Source: Parabacteroides sp. PF5-9
GTDB lineage: Bacteria > Bacteroidota > Bacteroidia > Bacteroidales > Tannerellaceae
Length of the DNA: 64,000 nucleotides
NCBI RefSeq assembly: GCF_029893105.1
Contig: NZ_JARXWG010000001.1
Span: 1-64,000, forward strand
Direction: 5' to 3'
Shown here: positions 45,652-54,902 of the stretch, in pieces
How the letters are laid out: every line of letters starts with the position of its first letter
Position numbering within the stretch: position 1 is the stretch's first letter
Notes under the pieces: model-generated
Seen by the model: only the letters and a program-made list of their open reading frames with translations
What the model was told of the DNA's origin: nothing
Database searches by the model: none
Position numbers and translations under genes: made by a program

Positions 45652-48417
45652 ATGAGGTTATTTCTTATTGATGCCTATGCATTAATCTATCGTTCATATT
45701 ACGCTTTCATTAAAAATCCACGTATAAACTCCAAAGGGAAAAACACTTCCGCTATTTTTGGCTTCATCAACAGCCTGGAAGATGTATTAAAAAGAGAAAA
45801 TCCCTCCCATATCGCGGTCGCTTTCGATCCACCGGGTCCGACCTTCCGCCATGAAGCCTACGAAGCCTATAAAGCCCAACGGGAAGAAACACCTGAAGCG
45901 ATCAGAGAGTCGGTTCCCATCATCAAAGAAATCATAAAAGCCTATAACATTCCTATTCTCGAAGTGATGGGCTACGAAGCAGATGATGTCATCGGAACAA
46001 TTGCAGGACAAGCTGCGGCCGAAGGATTCGAGGTTTTTATGATGACTCCCGATAAAGATTATGCCCAATTAGTCACAGACCATATCTTTATGTACCGTCC
46101 GAAATTCGGAGGCGACTACGAGGTAATGGGTGTACCCGAAGTATTAGCGAAATACGCACTGACTTCCACCGATCAAATCATCGATCTGTTGGCACTGATG
46201 GGCGACAGTTCGGATAATATCCCCGGATGCCCCGGAGTCGGAGAGAAAACGGCTCAAAAACTATTAACCGAATTCGGAAACATTGAAAACCTCTTGGTAC
46301 ATACCGATCAGCTTAAAGGAGCACTTAAAAAGAAAGTGGAAGAAAATGTTGAACAAATCCGATTCTCCAAATTTTTGGCAACCATCAAAACAGATGTGCC
46401 GATTCAATTCGATGCAACCCATTGTCTGCGTGAAAAACCCAATGAAAAGGAATTAATAGAAATTTACACTGATTTAGAATTTAGAGCATTTATTAACAAA
46501 TTGACCGGAGAGAGTAAAAAACCGGTTTCAACAGGTCCCATTCAAGGCTCGCTCTTCGATATATTTACGTCCGAGGAGCCGGAAGAAGAAAAATATGCCA
46601 CTCTCGCGACGTTAAAAACCACTGATCACACCTATCATATTGCTGAAAATGAAGAAGATCAGTTAAAATTAATAGCACTTTTAGAGCAGCATGATTTTTT
46701 CGCATTTGACACCGAAACAGACGGAATCGATCCATTGCAATCCAATTTAGTCGGTCTCTCCTTCGCCATGAAAGAAAATGAAGCGTGGTATGTCCCTGTT
46801 CCGGCTGATCGGTCAGAAACCGAAAAAATTGTTAAACGGTTTATGCCAGCACTTCAAAATAACCGATCCATGAAAATCGGTCAGAATATAAAATTCGATC
46901 TATTGGTTTTACGCAAATATGGAATCAAAGTAGCCGGCTCTCTATTTGATACGATGATTGCCCATTATCTGCTCAATCCCGAATTGCGTCATAATATGGA
47001 TTATCTGGCCGAGACCTATCTCAGTTATCAATGCATTCCCATTACGGAACTGATAGGACCGAAAGGTAAAAACCAATCCAATATGCGGAACGTTCCATTG
47101 GCGCAAATAGCCGAATACGCAGCCGAAGATGCAGATATCACTCTCAAACTAAAAAACTATTTCGCCCCATTGTTGCAAAAGGAAGGCCTCGAATCGCTTT
47201 TCCACGACATCGAAATGCCATTGATTTATGTATTGGCTGACATAGAAGCAACCGGAGTGACACTTGATACCGACGCCTTGAAACAATCTTCGGAAACATT
47301 AACGGTCGAGTTGTTGAAACTCGAAAAGGAGATTCATGAAATGGCCGAAACAACGTTTAATGTCAACTCCACCAAGCAGGTTGGTGAAATATTATTTGAA
47401 CACCTGAAGATCGAAGAAAAAGCAAAAAAGACAAAAACAGGCAATTACAGCACAAGCGAAGATGTGCTTGAAAAGATGCGCAGTAAACATCCCATCATCG
47501 GTAAACTATTGGAATACCGGGGACTCAAAAAACTGCTCAGTACCTATATCGATGCACTGCCAGAACTGATCAATCCCACGACCGGAAAGATACATACCTC
47601 GTTCAACCAGGCCGTCACAGCCACCGGCAGACTGAGTTCGACCAATCCTAATTTGCAAAACATTCCGGTCCGGGATGACCTCGGACGTGAAATACGCCGT
47701 GCATTTACAGCCGATAACGCCGACTGCCTGTTCTTTTCGGCCGACTATTCACAGATCGAGTTACGCATCATGGCTCATCTAAGCCAGGACAATAATATGA
47801 CAGAAGCATTCCGGAGCGGAGCAGATATCCATGCCGCAACAGCTGCAAAAATATACAATATCCCTGTCGAAGAAGTTACCAGCGAAATGCGTCGCAAAGC
47901 AAAAACAGCAAATTTTGGTATTATCTACGGCATCTCCGTCTTCGGCTTGGCCGAACGGTTGAACATTCCCCGCGGAGAATCAAAGGAACTGATAGAAGGC
48001 TATTTCCGTTCGTTTCCGAGAGTCAGGGAGTATATGGATGAAAGTATTCAAATCGCCAAAGAGAAAGGCTATGTGGAGACGATATTCAAGCGCAAACGAT
48101 TCCTGCCCGACATCAACTCAAACAACTCGATTGTGCGGGGATATGCCGAACGAAATGCCATCAATGCCCCTATCCAGGGAAGTGCCGCCGATATCATCAA
48201 AGTCGCTATGATCCGCATATTCCAACGCCTAGAACGTGAAGGAGTCAAAAGCAAAATGATCTTACAGGTACATGACGAACTCAATTTCAACGTTTGGAAA
48301 GATGAGTTGGAAAAAGTCAAAACCATTGTACTGGAGGAAATGGAAAATGCAATCAAACTCGAAGTCCCATTAATAGCCGATTGCGGTGTCGGAGAAAACT
48401 GGTTGGAAGCACATTAA
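45652..48417 (+). CDS. polA: DNA polymerase I
   Basis: A 921-residue enzyme for Okazaki-fragment processing and repair. The N-terminal 5'-3' nuclease covers residues 1-290. The 3'-5' exonuclease motif FDTETDGID keeps Asp353 and Glu355, so proofreading is probably active. The polymerase domain has DYSQIELR (Asp698) and VHDEL (near 873). The ATG at 45652 is preferred to a GTG 12 bp upstream. The length is normal for Bacteroidetes. Confidence 0.95.
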   Translation: MRLFLIDAYALIYRSYYAFIKNPRINSKGKNTSAIFGFINSLEDVLKRENPSHIAVAFDPPGPTFRHEAYEAYKAQREETPEAIRESVPIIKEIIKAYNIPILEVMGYEADDVIGTIAGQAAAEGFEVFMMTPDKDYAQLVTDHIFMYRPKFGGDYEVMGVPEVLAKYALTSTDQIIDLLALMGDSSDNIPGCPGVGEKTAQKLLTEFGNIENLLVHTDQLKGALKKKVEENVEQIRFSKFLATIKTDVPIQFDATHCLREKPNEKELIEIYTDLEFRAFINKLTGESKKPVSTGPIQGSLFDIFTSEEPEEEKYATLATLKTTDHTYHIAENEEDQLKLIALLEQHDFFAFDTETDGIDPLQSNLVGLSFAMKENEAWYVPVPADRSETEKIVKRFMPALQNNRSMKIGQNIKFDLLVLRKYGIKVAGSLFDTMIAHYLLNPELRHNMDYLAETYLSYQCIPITELIGPKGKNQSNMRNVPLAQIAEYAAEDADITLKLKNYFAPLLQKEGLESLFHDIEMPLIYVLADIEATGVTLDTDALKQSSETLTVELLKLEKEIHEMAETTFNVNSTKQVGEILFEHLKIEEKAKKTKTGNYSTSEDVLEKMRSKHPIIGKLLEYRGLKKLLSTYIDALPELINPTTGKIHTSFNQAVTATGRLSSTNPNLQNIPVRDDLGREIRRAFTADNADCLFFSADYSQIELRIMAHLSQDNNMTEAFRSGADIHAATAAKIYNIPVEEVTSEMRRKAKTANFGIIYGISVFGLAERLNIPRGESKELIEGYFRSFPRVREYMDESIQIAKEKGYVETIFKRKRFLPDINSNNSIVRGYAERNAINAPIQGSAADIIKVAMIRIFQRLEREGVKSKMILQVHDELNFNVWKDELEKVKTIVLEEMENAIKLEVPLIADCGVGENWLEAH

Positions 48418-48434
48418 CATACGATCCTGTCTAT

Positions 48435-48527
48435 AAATTCATTTGACAATTGTCAAACGATCGTTCCATAATTATCAAATAATCGTTTCATAACTGTGTA
48501 AAATTCATTCGACAGTTGTCAAACGAT
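48435..48527. repeat. Phased palindromes downstream of polA
   Basis: A 27-bp sequence beginning AAATTCATTTGACAATTG at 48435 recurs at 48501 with two changes, exactly 66 bp away. Between them are decayed copies, so units of about 22 bp are seen. Perfect palindromes TTTGACAATTGTCAAA (48442-48457) and AACGATCGTT (48456-48465) and ATAATTAT (48468-48475) have centres 11 bp apart. No T-run terminator is evident except T6 after the last unit. Confidence 0.75.
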
Positions 48528-48656
48528 TTTTTGTGCCGAAAAAAATGAACAAACGTCGGTAATACGCGGAGAAAAACCGTTAAATAAAACGAATTAAATA
48601 CGCCATGTAAAAACAAAATAGAAACTTAGTCGTTACGTATTTACAATATTTCCGCT

Positions 48657-48664
48657 TACATTTG
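48657..48664 (+). promoter_or_regulatory. -7 box of porX
   Basis: TACATTTG, 26 bp before the ATG at 48691, fits TAnnTTTG. No -33 was recognised. Confidence 0.5.
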
Positions 48665-48690
48665 TTTTATTAATCTGAACAATCAACATT

Positions 48691-50241
48691 ATGGCAATCA
48701 AAAAAGACCGGATTCTCTGGGCAGACGACGAAATAGATCTACTTAAACCGCATATTCTTTTTCTGGAAGATAAGGGATATGAAGTCGTTCCGGTGATCAG
48801 TGGACAAGATGCCATTGACTGTACCCGCGAACAATCGTTCGATATTATCTTTCTGGATGAGAATATGCCCGGACTAACGGGTTTGGAAACGTTGGCGGTT
48901 ATTAAAGAGATCAACCCCAATGTACCTGTAGTCATGGTTACCAAAAGCGAAGAGGAGAGTATTATGAATCAGGCGATTGGAAACAAAATTGCCGATTACC
49001 TGATCAAACCGGTTAACCCGCATCAACTCCTGCTCTCCATCAAAAAAAATGTCCATAAAAACGTCATTATCTCTGAAACGACTACGGTAGGTTATCAACA
49101 AGAATTTGGCCGTATAGGGATGCAGATCAATGATTCGCTGACTGCAGACGATTGGATGGAAGTCTATAAAAAACTGGTCTATTGGGAACTCGAACTGGAA
49201 AACAGTCATGTACAGATGGCCGATATGTTGCGGATGCAGAAACAGGAAGCCAATCATGCTTTTGGCAAGTTTATCAAAAAGAATTATGTCGACTGGATAC
49301 TCAATCCCGATCAGCGTCCATTGATGAGTCCCGACTTGTTTAAGAAGAAAGTATTTCCACTTTTGGATAACGAAGAAAAACTGTTTTTTATTCTGATCGA
49401 TAACTTCAGACTCGACCAGTGGCGGGTGGTCAAAGAACTATTAACCGACTATTTCACTTTCGATGAAAGTCTCTATTACAGCATATTACCGACAGCCACA
49501 CAGTATGCGCGAAATGCTATCTTTTCAGGACTGATGCCGTTGCAGATCGAAGAGATGTTTCCCGAATTATGGGTCGATGAAGAGAGTGAAGAGGGTAAAA
49601 ATCTGAATGAAGCACCATTCATTCAAACGCAGATCGATCGTTTTCGAAAAAAATATTCGTTCTCGTACAACAAAATATACGATTCAAACTACGGTGAAAA
49701 ATTGTTGGGAAACATAGCATCGCTGTCGCATAACCAACTGAATGTAATCGTGTTGAACTTTGTAGATATGCTTTCTCATGCCCGCACGGAAAGTAAAATG
49801 ATCCGCGAACTGGCTCAGAGTGAAGCAGCTTATAGAAGTCTGACTAAATCGTGGTTCCAACATTCTACTACACTGGAACTGTTCCGCCGTATCGCAGAAA
49901 AAGGGTATAAAATCATTTTAACGACCGATCATGGTACCATACGGGTAGATAATCCGTTGAAAGTAATTGGGGATAAAAACACCAATACCAATCTACGATA
50001 TAAGGTAGGTAAAAATCTGAATTATAATCCAAAAGAGATCTTTGAAATCCGTGATCCGGAGAAAGTAGGACTCCCTTCACCTAATTTAAGCAGTAAGTAT
50101 ATTTTTGCAATGAATGAAGACTTTTTTGCTTATCCGAATAACTACAATTATTATGTCTCTTACTACAAAAATACATTCCAACACGGTGGTATTTCCATGG
50201 AAGAGATGATGATTCCGCTGATTACCATGCAACCCAAATAA
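48691..50241 (+). CDS. porX: PorX-type response regulator with PglZ phosphatase domain
   Basis: A 516-residue protein with an N-terminal receiver domain (phospho-acceptor Asp56 in FLDENMP, Lys of MVTKSEE) and a C-terminal alkaline-phosphatase-like PglZ domain (FVDMLSHART, LTTDHGTIRV as metal-binding parts). In Porphyromonas gingivalis PorX works with PorY and sigma factor SigP to control the type IX secretion system and hydrolyses cyclic oligonucleotides. The architecture and length match. The partner kinase and secretion genes are not in the window. tsaE follows after 9 bp. Confidence 0.92.
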   Translation: MAIKKDRILWADDEIDLLKPHILFLEDKGYEVVPVISGQDAIDCTREQSFDIIFLDENMPGLTGLETLAVIKEINPNVPVVMVTKSEEESIMNQAIGNKIADYLIKPVNPHQLLLSIKKNVHKNVIISETTTVGYQQEFGRIGMQINDSLTADDWMEVYKKLVYWELELENSHVQMADMLRMQKQEANHAFGKFIKKNYVDWILNPDQRPLMSPDLFKKKVFPLLDNEEKLFFILIDNFRLDQWRVVKELLTDYFTFDESLYYSILPTATQYARNAIFSGLMPLQIEEMFPELWVDEESEEGKNLNEAPFIQTQIDRFRKKYSFSYNKIYDSNYGEKLLGNIASLSHNQLNVIVLNFVDMLSHARTESKMIRELAQSEAAYRSLTKSWFQHSTTLELFRRIAEKGYKIILTTDHGTIRVDNPLKVIGDKNTNTNLRYKVGKNLNYNPKEIFEIRDPEKVGLPSPNLSSKYIFAMNEDFFAYPNNYNYYVSYYKNTFQHGGISMEEMMIPLITMQPK

Positions 50242-50250
50242 AAACCGAAA

Positions 50251-50676
50251 ATGGAACATAAGACAATAACAATTAACAACCTCGAACAGATTCATGAAGC
50301 CGCTCAAACATTTATCGCACTAATGGATGACCGAACCGTATTTGCCTTTCATGGAAATATGGGTGCCGGAAAAACAACATTTATCAAAGCGATATGTGAA
50401 TGTTTAGGGGTAGAGGATGTGATTAATAGTCCCACTTTTGCCATTATCAATGAATATCGGAGTGATACTACCGGTGAACTGATATACCATTTCGACTTCT
50501 ACCGCATCAATCGATTAAGTGAAGCCGAGGATATAGGTACCGAAGACTATTTCTATAGCGGAGCGCTTTGTATGATCGAATGGCCTGAAAAAATAGAAGA
50601 ATTACTGCCTTCGGATGTGGTACACGTGACAATTACAGAAAATGATGATCATTCACGAACAGTAGAAATAAAATAA
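50251..50676 (+). CDS. tsaE: tRNA threonylcarbamoyladenosine biosynthesis ATPase TsaE
   Basis: A 141-residue P-loop ATPase ([16 protein letters not shown]) that assists TsaB-TsaD in making t6A37 in ANN-decoding tRNAs. [10 protein letters not shown] and HFDFYRI are family motifs. It is transcribed with porX. Confidence 0.92.
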   Translation: MEHKTITINNLEQIHEAAQTFIALMDDRTVFAFHGNMGAGKTTFIKAICECLGVEDVINSPTFAIINEYRSDTTGELIYHFDFYRINRLSEAEDIGTEDYFYSGALCMIEWPEKIEELLPSDVVHVTITENDDHSRTVEIK

Positions 50677-50678
50677 GT

Positions 50679-50897
50679 ATGACAGACTATTTACTTGGTG
50701 TTATTTTTGTTTTAGCAGGCCTTTTTTCGCTTATTGCGGCCGTTTGTAACTTCGAATGGTTCTTTACCCATAAAAAGACCCAAAGTCTCGTAAAACTGAT
50801 GGGACGCGGTGGAACGCGCATTTTTTACGGGATATTGGGCCTCGCATTAATTGTTTGCGGGATATTGGCTATGTTTTATTGGGATACGCCTCAGTAA
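50679..50897 (+). CDS. Imm17-like small membrane protein
   Basis: A 72-residue protein with two hydrophobic helices (residues 4-27 and 48-67) linked by a basic, aromatic loop FEWFFTHKKTQS. It looks like the immunity 17 superfamily. No toxin gene is near; it is tucked 2 bp behind tsaE and its stop abuts the rnr stop. It is more likely a housekeeping membrane protein than a dedicated immunity factor. Confidence 0.65.
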   Translation: MTDYLLGVIFVLAGLFSLIAAVCNFEWFFTHKKTQSLVKLMGRGGTRIFYGILGLALIVCGILAMFYWDTPQ

Positions 50898-53078
50898 TCA
50901 ATCGGCTAACATAAAATCGAGTTGTTTTCGTTCGAGGTTTGCCTGAACAACTTTGATGGTAATCGGATCACCTAACCGATATTCGCGTTTGGTACGGCGA
51001 CCCATCAAACAGTAATTCTTTTCATCAAACTCATAAAAATCGTCATCCAGATCACGCATAGGTACTAAACCTTCACACTTATTCTCATTCAACTCCACAT
51101 ATAGTCCCCATTCGGTCACACCCGAAATGACACCGTCAAAGATCATTCCCAACTTATCACTCATAAACTCTACCTGTTTATATTTGACAGAGGCACGTTC
51201 GGCATTGGCAGCCACTTGTTCCATAGTGGAACTATGATCGCATAACTCTTCGAACTTCTCTTTTTGTGCACTTCTTCCTCCAGCCAGGTATCGTTCCAAT
51301 AAACGATGTACCATCATATCGGGATAACGGCGGATAGGAGAGGTAAAATGTGAATAATATTCAAAAGCCAAACCGTAGTGTCCTACATTTTCAGTCGAAT
51401 AACGTGCTTTCTTCATCGAACGTATAGCCAAAGTCTCTACCAGGTTCTCTTCGGGACTTCCTTGTGCCTTATCTAATAATTTGTTAATGCCTTTTGATAT
51501 ACTTTCCTGACTTCCTTCTACTTTGAGTTTATAGCCAAAACGACGGATAAAGGTTGCAAAGTTTTCCAGTTTCTCCGGATCGGGTTGTTCGTGAATACGA
51601 TAAACAAATGTTTTCTTCGATTTCCCTTTCTCCGGATTTCCTATAAATTCAGCAACCGTCCGGTTAGCCAATAACATAAATTCTTCGATCAATTTGTTGG
51701 CCTCTTTCGCTTCTTTGAAATAGACACTTAGAGGTTTACCATTCTCATCAATTTCGAATTTAACTTCATAACGGTCAAAGTTAATCGCTCCTTTATCAAA
51801 TCGTGCAATACGCAATTTCTGTGCCAATTCGTTTAAAGCCAATACTGCTTCTTTACAATCGCCTTCGCCGGTTTCAATAATCTGTTGCGCTTCTTCGTAA
51901 GTAAAACGACGATCGCTCTTGATAACCGTCCGGCAAATACGTGATTTCTTTACAATTCCGGTTTCATCCATTTCAAAAATAACGGCGAAACAGAGTTTTT
52001 CTTCATTAGGACGAAGCGAACATATCCCGTTCGATAACCGTTCGGGAAGCATCGGAATTGTACGATCAACCAGATAAACGGATGTAGCACGGCTTTGTGC
52101 TTCCCGTTCGATTATACTTTCCGGTTTGACATAATAAGTAACATCGGCAATATGTACGCCTATTTCCCAATTCCCATTTTCCAAACGCCTGGCTGAAAGG
52201 GCATCATCAAAGTCTTTTGCATCTTTGGGGTCGATCGTAAAGGTCAATACCTGACGAAAATCTTCCCGCTGTGCAATCTCTTCGGAAGAGATTTCATCCG
52301 GTATTTTTTCAGCTGCTTTTTCAACCGCTATCGGATACTTATAAGGTAATCCGAATTCAGCAAGAATAGCATGCATCTCTGTCGTATTATTCCCTGCCTG
52401 ACCTAAAATATCTACTACTTCTCCCAAAGGGTTCTTAGCACCTTCGGGCCACTCCATAATCTTTACAATAGCTTTATCACCGTTTTTCCCGCCTTTTAAT
52501 TTATCTTTCGGTATAAATATATCATTGGCCAACGTTTTATCTTCAGTCACAAGAAAAGCAAAACCTTTGGTTACTTGTAGTTTTCCTACATACGTCCGTT
52601 CTTTACTTTCAAGAATTTCGACCACCTCACCTTCCGGTTCGGCTCCTTTTCGTTTGGCAAACAACTGAATTTTTACCTTATCACCATCCATTGCACGGTT
52701 GGAATTGCGTTCGGCAATAAACACAGGTGAACCACCATCTTCGGGAACAAACGAATTTTTCCCGTTACTGCGACGTGTAAACGTTCCGATAGCGATCGTA
52801 CCCAGATCATGTAGACGGTATCGTCCACGATCTGTTTCCGTTATAAAATGATCGTCTGCCAGGTCATACAAGATATCGACTACCTGTAATTTCTGTACAT
52901 GATTCTCTATGCCGATCATTTTACTGATCTGCTTATAATTGAAAGACTCTTTCGGTGAAGACTGGAAAGCTGAAACAATGGATTGGATCATAACCTCTTT
53001 TCGCATACGTTTTCCACCTCGCTTACTCTCTTTCTTTTCGTTGAAATCTTTTTTCTTTTTAGATTTATTTCTTGACAT
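50898..53078 (-). CDS. rnr: Ribonuclease R
   Basis: A 726-residue 3'-5' exoribonuclease that degrades structured RNA. A basic N-terminal tail (SKKKKDFNEKKESKRGGKRMRK) and a winged helix precede two cold-shock domains, the catalytic RNB domain (TIDPKDAKDFDDALS with its Asp cluster, near residue 290) and a C-terminal S1 domain. The start at 53078 is preferred; a start at 53153 would place the -7 box (53115-53122) within the coding region. It is monocistronic. Confidence 0.93.
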   Translation of the reverse strand: MSRNKSKKKKDFNEKKESKRGGKRMRKEVMIQSIVSAFQSSPKESFNYKQISKMIGIENHVQKLQVVDILYDLADDHFITETDRGRYRLHDLGTIAIGTFTRRSNGKNSFVPEDGGSPVFIAERNSNRAMDGDKVKIQLFAKRKGAEPEGEVVEILESKERTYVGKLQVTKGFAFLVTEDKTLANDIFIPKDKLKGGKNGDKAIVKIMEWPEGAKNPLGEVVDILGQAGNNTTEMHAILAEFGLPYKYPIAVEKAAEKIPDEISSEEIAQREDFRQVLTFTIDPKDAKDFDDALSARRLENGNWEIGVHIADVTYYVKPESIIEREAQSRATSVYLVDRTIPMLPERLSNGICSLRPNEEKLCFAVIFEMDETGIVKKSRICRTVIKSDRRFTYEEAQQIIETGEGDCKEAVLALNELAQKLRIARFDKGAINFDRYEVKFEIDENGKPLSVYFKEAKEANKLIEEFMLLANRTVAEFIGNPEKGKSKKTFVYRIHEQPDPEKLENFATFIRRFGYKLKVEGSQESISKGINKLLDKAQGSPEENLVETLAIRSMKKARYSTENVGHYGLAFEYYSHFTSPIRRYPDMMVHRLLERYLAGGRSAQKEKFEELCDHSSTMEQVAANAERASVKYKQVEFMSDKLGMIFDGVISGVTEWGLYVELNENKCEGLVPMRDLDDDFYEFDEKNYCLMGRRTKREYRLGDPITIKVVQANLERKQLDFMLAD

Positions 53079-53114
53079 ATAATTTCTTTCTTTACTCAAG
53101 TGAGTCGTTTGAGA

Positions 53115-53122
53115 CAAAAATA
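53115..53122 (-). promoter_or_regulatory. -7 box of rnr
   Basis: On the minus strand TATTTTTG, 37 bp upstream of the chosen start. It fixes the start of rnr at 53078 instead of 53153. Confidence 0.6.
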
Positions 53123-53577
53123 GGAAGAATTCAGTTACCTTATCATTTATCAACTGTTTATATTTATATTATATTTCTTTTAAATTAAAAAATTAAGATG
53201 ATGTATATGATATCCTGTTAGTATGGTTGATATATTTTTGTTAAAAAGCTTGCTTAGGAAGTTATTAGTGTCGGGACTTGGTTTTTAGGAGTGATATGAA
53301 CAGCTGCGTATTTTATACAGTTATTGATAATCAAATAATTATATACTTTATTAACAATTTGTTTATAACCTGTTATGTGTAAAAAAAGTGATCGGTTGAT
53401 AGGCGGATAACCGTCAAGAACCGTCGTTAAGAGTCTGTATTAAAAAACTACATTTTTTACTTGCATACCAATTTTAAGGTCTTGTATAAACGTTTTACTT
53501 AAAAATGCAAGAAATAGTTTTCATTTTCCTTTCACAAGTTATGAGTGGGTTTTCAACGATCTGTTCACTTTATTCTC
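53123..53577. other. Gene-free AT-rich spacer between rnr and the SpoU gene
   Basis: This divergent spacer of about 450 bp holds no open frame of note, no tRNA and no strong hairpin. Only the two flanking promoter boxes at its edges were recognised. Confidence 0.5.
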
Positions 53578-53585
53578 TACTTTTG
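53578..53585 (+). promoter_or_regulatory. -7 box of the SpoU methyltransferase gene
   Basis: TACTTTTG, 20 bp before the ATG at 53606. A longer start at 53585 would begin at the last base of this box and is rejected. Confidence 0.6.
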
Positions 53586-53605
53586 TGTTTTTAATCGATC
53601 ACTCT

Positions 53606-54154
53606 ATGCGTAAATTAAAGATCACAGAACTGAATCGCCTTACTCCTGAGGCTTTTAAGGAGAGTAAAAAAATACCGTTGGTCGTTGTACTTGACCATGT
53701 CAGGAGTTTACACAATGTAGGATCTGTTTTTCGTACTTCAGATGCTTTCAAGGTAGAAGCTGTTTATCTGTGTGGTATTACGGCATCTCCTCCACATGCT
53801 GAAATACATAAAACCGCTTTAGGCGCTGAAGATACGGTAGAGTGGTTTTATTTTAAAGATACGTTGGAAGTCGTTGATAAACTGAGAGAGGAGGGTTATC
53901 AGATCTGTGCCATCGAACAGGCGGAAGGAAGTATGATGCTCGATAAACTGGTGATCGACAAAAACAATAAATATGCTGTTATTTTAGGCAATGAAGTAAA
54001 AGGGGTTCAGCAGGAGGTGATTGATCAGTGTGACTGTTGCATTGAAATTCCTCAGTACGGTACCAAACATTCATTGAATGTATCGGTTACGGCAGGGATT
54101 GTTCTTTGGGATTTCTTTAAGCAGTTGTCAGATCAGGCCGTTTTCAACAAGTAA
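53606..54154 (+). CDS. TrmH/SpoU-family RNA 2'-O-methyltransferase
   Basis: A 182-residue SPOUT methyltransferase with all three motifs: VRSLHNVGSVFRTSDAF (motif 1), VILGNEVKGV (motif 2) and IEIPQYGTKHSLNVSVTAGI (motif 3). It lacks the N-terminal substrate-binding domain of the longer rRNA enzymes, so a tRNA target is possible but not shown. Its last 27 bp overlap the end of the convergent DUF4294 gene. Confidence 0.9.
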   Translation: MRKLKITELNRLTPEAFKESKKIPLVVVLDHVRSLHNVGSVFRTSDAFKVEAVYLCGITASPPHAEIHKTALGAEDTVEWFYFKDTLEVVDKLREEGYQICAIEQAEGSMMLDKLVIDKNNKYAVILGNEVKGVQQEVIDQCDCCIEIPQYGTKHSLNVSVTAGIVLWDFFKQLSDQAVFNK

Positions 54155-54730
54155 TACCACCCGTTCGGTCATCGCATCTTTTCCTTTCGGATCGTATTCA
54201 CTTTTCAGACTGGCGCCAAACATACCGGCAAACAGGTTCCAGAAGCCTGCCCGGAAACTGCCCAGATAAGCTTTGGCTAAATTATAAGCCGATTGATTAC
54301 ACTCTCTGTCAACCAGTTTGATAAGTAATTTACCTTGAGAGAAAGTCAGTTTTTTAAGTTCAGGTTTATATTCTTTGAATAACTCCTTTTCCATTCGTTT
54401 GAGATGGGCTTGCTGCTCTTTTTCGTTGGGTAGGGTTTCAATATATTCATAGGTTTCGATCAGTGTGTCGTAGATCATTTTAGCATACGGAAGTGCTCGT
54501 TTGACATCACGTACCAATTTGGTATACTGTTGTTGTTCCTTTTTACTTTTATAAGTAGGAAATACGTAGACTTCCCGTAAAGAGACAACAGCTATGGTAT
54601 CTTGTCCATCTACAATAGCTCGTTGATGACCTTCGGGTGTTTCGGCAATTATTCGTATATTTTTTTGGGCATTCAGACCTGCTCCAAAAAGTAAACCGAA
54701 AAACAGGATAAAACAGTATTTCCTTATCAT
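54128..54730 (-). CDS. DUF4294 family secreted protein
   Basis: A 200-residue protein with a signal peptide (cleavage after LNAQ, about residue 22) and the DUF4294 core: VYVFPTYKSKKEQQQYTKLVRDVKRALPYAK and a helical second half ending FGASLKSEYDP. The function is unknown and the family is confined to Bacteroidetes as far as I know. The 3' end overlaps the SpoU gene in antisense by 27 bp. A -7 box lies only 5 bp before the ATG, so its mRNA may be leaderless. Confidence 0.85.
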   Translation of the reverse strand: MIRKYCFILFFGLLFGAGLNAQKNIRIIAETPEGHQRAIVDGQDTIAVVSLREVYVFPTYKSKKEQQQYTKLVRDVKRALPYAKMIYDTLIETYEYIETLPNEKEQQAHLKRMEKELFKEYKPELKKLTFSQGKLLIKLVDRECNQSAYNLAKAYLGSFRAGFWNLFAGMFGASLKSEYDPKGKDAMTERVVLLVENGLI

Positions 54731-54735
54731 CGATG

Positions 54736-54743
54736 CAAAAATA
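54736..54743 (-). promoter_or_regulatory. -7 box abutting the DUF4294 start codon
   Basis: On the minus strand TATTTTTG followed by C, ending 5 bases before ATG. Transcription would begin at or within a few bases of the start codon. Confidence 0.5.
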
Positions 54744-54849
54744 GTTGATTTCCTTATTATTTTATAACAGTTTTACACTATTTGACTAATAGACAGTCGA
54801 ATTGAGCATTTTTTATGAATGAAAGAATCGTTGGAATCAATCGGATTTG

Positions 54850-54857
54850 TATATTTG
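54850..54857 (+). promoter_or_regulatory. -7 box of the outer-membrane pair
   Basis: TATATTTG, 45 bp before the ATG at 54903, fits TAnnTTTG. Confidence 0.55.
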
Positions 54858-54902
54858 TTATCGATTCGATTCGTATGTTAACCCAGATCTTAACTTTCAG
54901 CC

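Noticed and set aside
48418-48690. The polA-porX array as a CRISPR
   Set aside because: Units are about 22 bp without unique spacers of regular length, and no cas genes are present.
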